A DNA stretch of 64,000 nucleotides from Doryteuthis pealeii. Lineage: Eukaryota; Mollusca; Cephalopoda; Myopsida; Loliginidae. Within the stretch, counting starts at the first letter, position 1, and each line of letters begins with the position of its first letter. Shown here in pieces: positions 56,869-64,000 of the stretch. Position numbers and translations under genes: made by a program. A model generated the notes under the pieces. The model was not told the origin of the DNA and ran no database searches. It saw nothing but the letters and a program-made list of their open reading frames with translations. Location of the stretch: the NCBI GenBank assembly GCA_023376005.1, contig CM042145.1, positions 67,562,660 to 67,626,659 of the forward strand, in the 5' to 3' direction.

Positions 56869-58259
56869 ATATGAATTTACTCTAAGCTAAATAAAGGAAA
56901 CTTGTGAACAGAGATTGTCTTTGATGAACTCTTTTCGTATCATTAATGTTAGGTTTAGTGGGTCACAGTTCAAATTATTGTTCTGGCAGTGGGGTGCAGT
57001 AAAAAAAAAGTTTGATAATAACTATTCTAGACAAAACTGTTCTGATTTATATGTATTAATTTTGATGTATATATTTTATATGTATTAATTTTATATACGT
57101 TGTACAGTTAATATCAGAGACAAATGCAGAGGGAATTTTTCGGTCTATGCTAAATCTATGGTTGACGTTTGGAAGTGCAATCAGGTCTTATATTTTTCGA
57201 AACTCCAAAAAAGTCATCCAATTTCGCAAGATTCTTAGGTTTATTGCAACAAGTAATGTACAGTATTGTAAGAAATACGTACTTATATTCAAAAAATTAA
57301 ATTCAGTTCTGAATTGCCTGTTGATTTTTTTTGTTGAGAGAAGTGTCTTTACAATAAAAAGTAGCTAAGAATTAAAACTATAAAAATTTTCATATCATAA
57401 TTTCTTTTTTGTTTAAATTTAAAATAATATTTTCGTCTCCACCTTGTTTTGCTTACGGTCTTTGAAATTGCAATCTAGTATTAGTTTTTCGAGTCCCCTG
57501 TAAAGTCATATAGAGTTTTTTCTCTAGGTTCCTATTAGCAAGTAAAAGTCAATTGGGATCATGTTAAAAATGGCGTCCAACTTAGCCAGCGTTAAAAATT
57601 AATAATTTTTGTTCTCAAAAATGATTCCTTATTTTTCCTTGATTTTAGTTCTCAAAAAAAGACAAAAACAAAAACATTTGTTACCATTAGTACTAAATTA
57701 CAAAATAATTTTCGAAAAAGCAAATTTCACCTATGCAATCTGTGCGAGATTTAAACTTACCGAATGTAATAATATTGTACTTGACAACAGCATATAAAAA
57801 ATGACAGTTATTTTAATTCTTATATCACTTAATCAATAAAAATCAAAAAGTACATTTCATAATTTTCTTATCATAAAAATGTTTAGATGTTTACGAGATT
57901 TCATATCTGAATGACATCCCTTTTATGAATTATATAATCAAATGGACGTACCCCGATATTCCTTTATATGTATATAAAATTAGAAAAAATAACGAAACTA
58001 AATAAGAACGCATATAAAAAGATTGCAATCATTTTAATTTTATTTCAATTTATTTCGATATAAAATAATACATATGATTGCTTTTAATACTTTTGAGAAT
58101 AAAACAATACTATCTGAAAACAATTACACCTATTAATTATTTATCAAACCTGGTATTGTTAAAACCAGTATGTAAATTAACCATAACATCAACTATGTAT
58201 ATATAACCTTTGTATATAACATTTATTTCTATTGTGGTAATTCAGTTACATGAATAAAC

Positions 58260-58261
<2 letters not shown>
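56869..58261. other. Unassigned AT-rich DNA (copy C)
   Basis: Counterpart of 17,286-18,670, with the same unassigned open frames and few differences. Confidence 0.4.

Positions 58262-58335
<74 letters not shown>
58262..58335. repeat. GA dinucleotide tract (copy C)
   Basis: Longer than the 42-base tract in copy A. Confidence 0.97.
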
Positions 58336-58338
<3 letters not shown>

Positions 58339-58979
58339 CATTACAAAGAAACAAACAACAAAAAAAAAAAAGACTGACAAGCTAACAAAATCTTTTAAAT
58401 ACAGAATGCAAATATATGTACGCGCGTGTGTAATATAAGCTGTACATGAATATATATGAGGTGATTCGAAAATAATATCTATGTATTTGCATGGAAAACA
58501 CCACATGAGCATAGCACCATAGCACAAGAGTAAATGTTCAGCCAGAAACTGTAGTGTAAACAATATCGTTGAAATGGAATAGGCGACTCGATCAGATTCT
58601 AGGCAAGGCATTTTGTTTCGCACAATTTCTTTGGAAAAGCATTTATTCATGTATTTGTGAATACACAGTCTATGAGAACAGAATGTAATACAGCACATGT
58701 ACTTTTAACCTTATTTATTCACATGTTCAACTCAATATAACAAGTACTTAGGGGCAGTACTTACAGTTCATATATATCTCCCGTTGAGGGGGGTGTCAGG
58801 TTGAGTCTGCAGTTGTTGCTCCCTCACTGAGGGGAAATTCAGTCACAAGAGACTGAGACAAGAGCTCGTTTCTACGAGGCTCACACGGTACCAAACGTAA
58901 AGAGGCTTCTTTTCCCAAGGGACGTTACCTTTTCTACTTCCTGTCACCGAAGACACAGGAGAGTTCTAGTCCTTACATA

Positions 58980-59155
58980 TTCTCTCCGCGAACTCTGAGT
59001 AAATAGTAGCGTGGAATGGCTTCTTTAGCAGTAGTTAGATAACCAGTATATGAGAAGGAAACCTCTTCAAACCAGCTTTACATCGCTTATACCTTGTGTC
59101 ATACTCGTAACGTGGGAGTTGGACAAATACTCACAAAACACTATTATTCAAATAG
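58980..59155 (+). mobile_element. SINE body and tail fragment (copy C)
   Basis: Counterpart of 19,505-19,660. Confidence 0.6.
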
Positions 59156-59162
59156 CCACCAC

Positions 59163-59403
59163 GTGTGTGTGTGTGTGTGTGTGTGGAGAAAATCTTTTAA
59201 AGAAGACAAACACAGGATGTCATGAACGATTGAAATGCTTTATGTCGATATTTAAGTATTTCGTTTTTTTTTTAATTAAAACCTTCTTCAGCACATTGAA
59301 TATTTGTATGAGTGAAAGATGAAATATGTTCAGTGTATGTTGAATGTGTGATAAAAGTGATAAAATTATATATAATATGATTCAAAAGTTATATTTGAGA
59401 ATG

Positions 59404-59442
<39 letters not shown>
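59163..59442. repeat. C-specific segment between GT and TA tracts
   Basis: About 280 bases bounded by a GT run (59,164-59,185) and a TA run (59,408-59,442) sit where copy A has about 35 different bases (near 19,690-19,725). No terminal repeats or coding motif were recognised. Confidence 0.5.
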
Positions 59443-59446
<4 letters not shown>

Positions 59447-60529
59447 ACAGCATGTCACGAAATTACACCATTTAAGGCGACACGGCGTTCCTTGTGATAT
59501 CAATGATACATACGGATGATCGGATCGATCGATTGCAGTGTGATTCACATTGCTGTTGTCACTGGAAAGTAGAGGAACACCGTAAAGCAGTTTATTAAAA
59601 AAATTATGGATCACATATGGAAAAAATGGGAAAGAAATAGTAGAAAGATCAAGAAGATATGTAGGGCTATAGTAACCTTTAAAGTACGGAAATATAGAGA
59701 TGATCACTAACGATATGGGAACCAATAATTAAAGAGGCTAGATTTGATATAAAAAAGCAATATGAGACAAGGTAAAGAAACAAAACATTAATATAAAAAA
59801 ATTCCTATTATAAAAACGTTAGGATAAATAAAAAAATTTTGAATTTGCAAAAATTTTTAATATCGATGTGGGGATTTCGTGTTTTGTTTTTTTTGTTTAA
59901 TTATGTGGACGAGCAGGTTCCCAGCCCCCACAAAACGAGTCCCGATATGTTTGGCCAGTGCGAGGGGAGGAGTGTGGCGAGTGACCACGGAAATGGAACT
60001 CGTCACCTCTTCGTTGCTGAAATGCTGGGGAAATTCCGCACGAGCAGTGCAGAGTAACCCAGATGTAAAGTCTCGTCGTGAGGTTTGACGCGTGCTGATG
60101 AATGTCGAACGTGCAATTCAGAGTAAGGAGCCCGGTTGAAAAACAGCAATTGGATATTTAGGGACCTGCCCTCCCAGATCGGGAGAAAGTCCGCAGTAGC
60201 ATTTTGGCTGTCGAAATGAGTGGAAGAGAAAATCTATTTCGAATAGTGCTAGTGAGAAGACTAGAACTGCTGGGAGAGCAAATCAATTACGTACAACGAC
60301 TGCTGTGTGTGAAGGTGTCAGGAAGTACATCTCGTTTGCTAAAAATTGCAATATAAATTTTGACTCAAAAGCAGAGATTCACTATTATCTATTTATTTAT
60401 TTATTCTTATTATTATTTATATTATTATAAATTTCTGTAACTTTGTGTTTGATATGTATCTGACAATTATATATCAATACTATACTTGCATTTTTTTGTT
60501 GTTTATCTTCTTTAAATCTACGCAACAAT
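59443..60529. other. Unassigned; possible LINE leader (copy C)
   Basis: Counterpart of 19,726-21,010, including the MELVTSSLLKCWGNSARAV frame near 59,990. Confidence 0.35.
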
Positions 60530-60936
60530 AACAACACGCAGTTGTGGTAAATTTGACTATTTAACTGTTGCTGACTGTTGTTTGACTGACGTGCCCGGAT
60601 GTTTGGCAAATATGCCCATAAAATAACAAGTGAGTCAAGCGCTGGGCAGTCAGCAGTCGGCAGCGGCGAAGGCGGGGCGCTTTTCAGTGGGGAAATGTGA
60701 TTTTGAACTGCTAAAGATTATTTCGACTACGACGAAGGATTTTCTTAGCTGCTAGACGAAGAATGTGTTGACCAACAGAGGGTCTGAATTGTGAGAAGAC
60801 TGAGAACTCGCTTGTTTTTGGTTCCCCCTTGGCAGGAGCTTGTTGATTCGAAGGTCTATTTCGCCCCATATATTTCCCCCTCTTCTATAATGACAACACA
60901 CAGTTGGGGTAAATTTTACTATTTAACTGTTGCTGA
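60530..60936. repeat. Direct repeats around a C-specific segment
   Basis: About 45 bases (from AACAACACGCAGTTGTGGTA to TTAACTGTTGCTGA, 60,530-60,574) recur at 60,892-60,936 with a few changes. Between them lie about 317 relatively GC-rich bases absent from A. Copy A has one such unit, and the LTR at 21,036 is inserted in it. Confidence 0.75.
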
Positions 60937-61500
60937 ACTTGTTAAGATTAATATACAAGCGATGATCATGTCTATATTTATCTTTATATATCTTTTATCC
61001 ATTCAATGAATGTTTTAAATCTAATGTTTTTAAATTCATAAGTAAGCCACTTTACTATCTGTTGTAGATGCGTTTCTAACGTTTTATTCATTATAGCTGT
61101 TGATTTTATCATTCATTCTGTTTAAATTTATAACAGTACGGTTTAATCTTATTTCGTAGGATAAGTTTAAATATATCTTTATTTATTTGTTCATTTATTT
61201 ATAATTATTTATTTATTTAAATATTTATTTATTCACTTTCTTTCTTAATAAACACGGCAATAACAGAATAAGAATTTACATATTTATAAATACATTTAAA
61301 TATTTAACTCATAACATAACTGATTATTTTTGCTGTTTAAAATTATAACGGCAAGGCTTAACAATAATCTCATTTCGTAGGATTTGTTTAAATATCTTTT
61401 TATTTATCTCTTTATTTTTATCTATTTATCTATTTATTATTTAGTTATTATTCTACACGGCAATAATAGAATGCATATTCATGGTACTTTAAAATATTTA
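60937..61500. other. AT-rich spacer with TTTA repeats (copy C)
   Basis: Counterpart of 21,553-22,140. Confidence 0.6.
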
Positions 61501-62270
61501 ACTAAAAAAGCAGAGCTGTTGGCATGTACGGACGTTGCTTGACTTGCCGTCGACAATCACACGTATCAACCAAACGTAGATATGCTCTTGTATTAAGGGA
61601 GCTTTAGCGTTATGATTTGGATATAGTTGTATTATCTGAGACTAGGCTGGCTGATGAGAGGCAATTATCGGAGTTGTCTGGGAGCTACACCTTTTTTCTG
61701 GGGTGGTAAGGCAGAGGGATGTAGGAAGGAATCTGATGTGGCGTTCGCTGTGAGGACTACACTTCTCTCAAGCCTGGAAGAACTTCCATGTGGAGTGAGT
61801 GATCGGATCATAACTATGAGGTTACCTCTGATAAGTGGTCGCTTTGTGACCCTTGTGAGCGTGTATGCACCTACTATGGATGCAGCAGAAGATGACAAAG
61901 TTGATTTCTACCTTGCGTTACGGGAAGTAGTTAGACGGACCCCCCTTGCTGACAAGGTCGTCATTCTTGGCGTCTTTAATGCTAGGATAGGAAAGGATTT
62001 TGAAACATGGACAGTAATGGGTAAACACGTAGATAAATGTAACAGCAATGGTCTAATGTTGTTGCAGTTCTATTCGGAGATCGATTATTATGTTGGTAAC
62101 ACCATGTTTCAATAGAATAACAAATTCAAAAGAACTCGGATGCATGATAGACTATGTGTTGGTCAAAAAACGTGATATGAAGGAAATCTGCAGTGTTCGT
62201 GTTATGCGTGGCGCAGACTGATGGACTGACCATCGGTTGGTTCATGCTAAGTTTCGGTTTGTTGTGAAGC
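61501..62270 (+). pseudogene. LINE endonuclease domain (copy C)
   Basis: Same element as 22,159-22,900. A 162-codon open stretch (61,627-62,115) covers FFWGGKAEGCRKE, LVSVYAPTMDAAEDD-type sequence and VVILGVFNARIGKDFETW, continuing where copy A is frameshifted. The catalytic Asp of the GDFNA motif is Val here and Glu in A. TDHRL is kept at about 62,225-62,239. Upstream SETRLADE is in another frame after a one-base change near 61,680. Inactive by residue loss as well as frame loss. Confidence 0.85.
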
Positions 62271-64000
62271 CCAAGATAAGGGGACCAGGTGTAACTCTCC
62301 ACAAGCTGGTCGTCTAAAGAATGATGGTGTGAAGGAAGAACTGGTTAAGGAGATGGAAGACGTCTGTTTATAGGGTGTGTGAGAAAGTATTGAGGTATTG
62401 CGAGCGTAAACATCAGGATTGGTTCGATGAAAATGATATTGAAATTCAGGCACAACTGGATTCAATGGCTAAGTCCCTATAAGCTTATATCAAAGGTCGT
62501 CTAATAGAAGGTGAGCAAGATCGATTGATGACAGAATTTAAAACAATCCAAATGCAGAGGAAGCTTTGAAACATGCAGGACGCATGTGGAGTCAGAAGGT
62601 CGATGAAATACAACTTACCTACGACACCAACAACACCAAGGTTTTGTACAACCTACTGTGTGCGGTGTATGGACCATCAACCTCACCTATCACCATACTG
62701 CGCTCAAAGGATGGTGAGGAACTTCTTTGAGATCCTTCCAATATTCTTCATAGACGGAGGGAGCATTTTGACGTGCTTCTGAATAGGCCTTTTGAGGTTG
62801 AACAGGAGTTCGTTCAGTCTATCCCCTGCAACCCGGCCAAGGAGATCTTGGCAGATGTCCCCTCCCTCTGGGAGATTAAAACAGCTGTCTAAGCTGAACA
62901 CTGGAAATATGATGAAGCGCTTGACGGACTTGTTGCAGACTACCTGGCGTGATTAGTGTGTTCTACAGGATTGGTGGAATACATTAATGGTGGTGTTATA
63001 CAAGGGAAAGGGGGCAAAAGATGATTGTGAAATTATCGGGGCATCTCATTGCTTTCAGTTGTTGGCGAATCATGCTTGACTGAATGCTGAAACACATTGC
63101 TAATAATGTTTTACCTGAGTCACAGTGTGGTTTTAGAAATGGTCGTTGGGCGGTAGATATGATCTTTACAGCCAGGCAATTACAAGAGAAATGTGTAGAA
63201 CAGCGCATGGGATTGTATCAGGTGTTCATTGATTTAACAAAGGCATTTGATACCGTAAATAGGGAAGGTCTTTGGGAGATTCTTACAAAGCTTGGTTGTC
63301 CTGACAAGTTTATATCTATTCTAAAGCCTTTTCATGATGATATGAAAGCTGTGGTCAACATAGGAGGGAAACTGGCGGATCCTATTTCAGTGGAAAACGG
63401 TGTTAAGCAAGGGGATATTCCAGCACCCACACTCTTTGCTTTGTACTTCGCCACGGTGTTTAGAATGACATTAAGGATTGTGCTGATGGTGTGTATATTC
63501 GATATAGAACTACTGGGAAGCTTTTCAACATCAGACGTTTTAGTGCACACACCAAGGTATTCACCAACAAGGTTTGTGACTTGCTCTATGCAGATGATTG
63601 TGATCTTGTGGCTCATACACGGACTCATATATAGCCTCATGGACGCCTTGGAAGTTGCTTGTAGTTCCTTGGGACATAAAATTAGTTTTAAAATGACTGT
63701 CCTAATGTATCAGCCGGTACCGGCTGAACCATACTGTGAACCGGCTATGTCTATGGGCAGAAGTTAGCAGTTGTAGATAAATTTATTTACCTGGGTAGCA
63801 CGCTAAACACCGTGGAGTTGTCGTGGAATCTCAGTTCCAACTAAAGTCAGGGTCTATGTTGCATGTGTTTTATTTGTTTATCCTCTATGCTTGTGAGACT
63901 TGGACCACGTACAGGAAACATCTGAAACGCCTCGAGTGCTTTCATCAGCAGTGCCTACGACAAATATTAGGGGTACGTTGGCAAATGTACGTCAGTGACA
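62271..64000 (+). pseudogene. LINE reverse transcriptase domain (copy C)
   Basis: A 227-codon open stretch (63,084-63,767) begins LKHIANNVLPESQCGFRNGR and carries FIDLTKAFDTVNRE (motif A) and ENGVKQGDIPAPTLFALYFA. A frame change near 63,490-63,540 then puts motif C, LLYADDCDLVAHTRTH, in another frame: the YADD box is at 63,587-63,598. That box is deleted in copy A. Thumb-type sequence (YACETWTTYRKHLKRLE near 63,885-63,940) follows, and the element runs off the window. Stops at several upstream points and the frame change make it non-functional. Confidence 0.85.

Overview
The window is repeat-dominated eukaryotic DNA. It is visibly AT-rich and holds no recognisable single-copy host gene, rRNA gene or functional tRNA gene. 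Decayed LINE retrotransposons, Tc1/mariner-type transposase remnants, tRNA-derived SINEs, solo-LTR candidates, fold-back repeats and long microsatellites point to a large animal genome. The mix fits a mollusc, probably a cephalopod; this is inference from repeat style, since no host protein is available to place the species.

Layout. 1-3.9 kb: a reverse-strand LINE reverse-transcriptase relic, then a decayed reverse-strand copy of an uncharacterised repeat-encoded protein family. 3.93-24.5 kb ('copy A'): a CA/GT fold-back, a fold-back repeat pair around a SINE, an RT relic, two more SINEs, a GATA array, a LINE 3' end with a TAA tail, a GA tract, a mariner relic, a second mariner that is nearly complete but crippled, a solo LTR and a zinc-finger LINE with endonuclease and RT. 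24.5-28.3 kb: the end of that LINE, a CTTT tract, a solo-LTR candidate, then a 10-base N gap at 28,273-28,282. 28.3-30.5 kb: unrecognised AT-rich DNA. 30,482-43,338 ('copy B'): the reverse complement of the next segment. 43,334-64,000 ('copy C'): a direct repeat of copy A that runs off the window.

The dominant signal is structural. B and C form a 12.9-kb-arm palindrome with a spacer of about 78 bases and a 5-base microhomology (GTCTG) at the turn. B shares C-specific features (a solo LTR, a missing mariner half, a 47-base palindrome), so B derives from the C locus. All of B, and C as far as about 49.1 kb, is peppered with small indels, mostly missing bases; C beyond that point is clean. The simplest reading is that one uncorrected fold-back long read was used to bridge a gap, and that A and C are two haplotypes or two recent segmental copies. 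A real palindromic duplication is not excluded.

The elements do not form a cellular pathway. They are layers of transposition: SINEs with target-site duplications would have depended on LINE machinery, LTR and ACTAGC-type insertions distinguish A from C, and every transposase or RT reading frame seen carries stops, frameshifts or altered catalytic residues.
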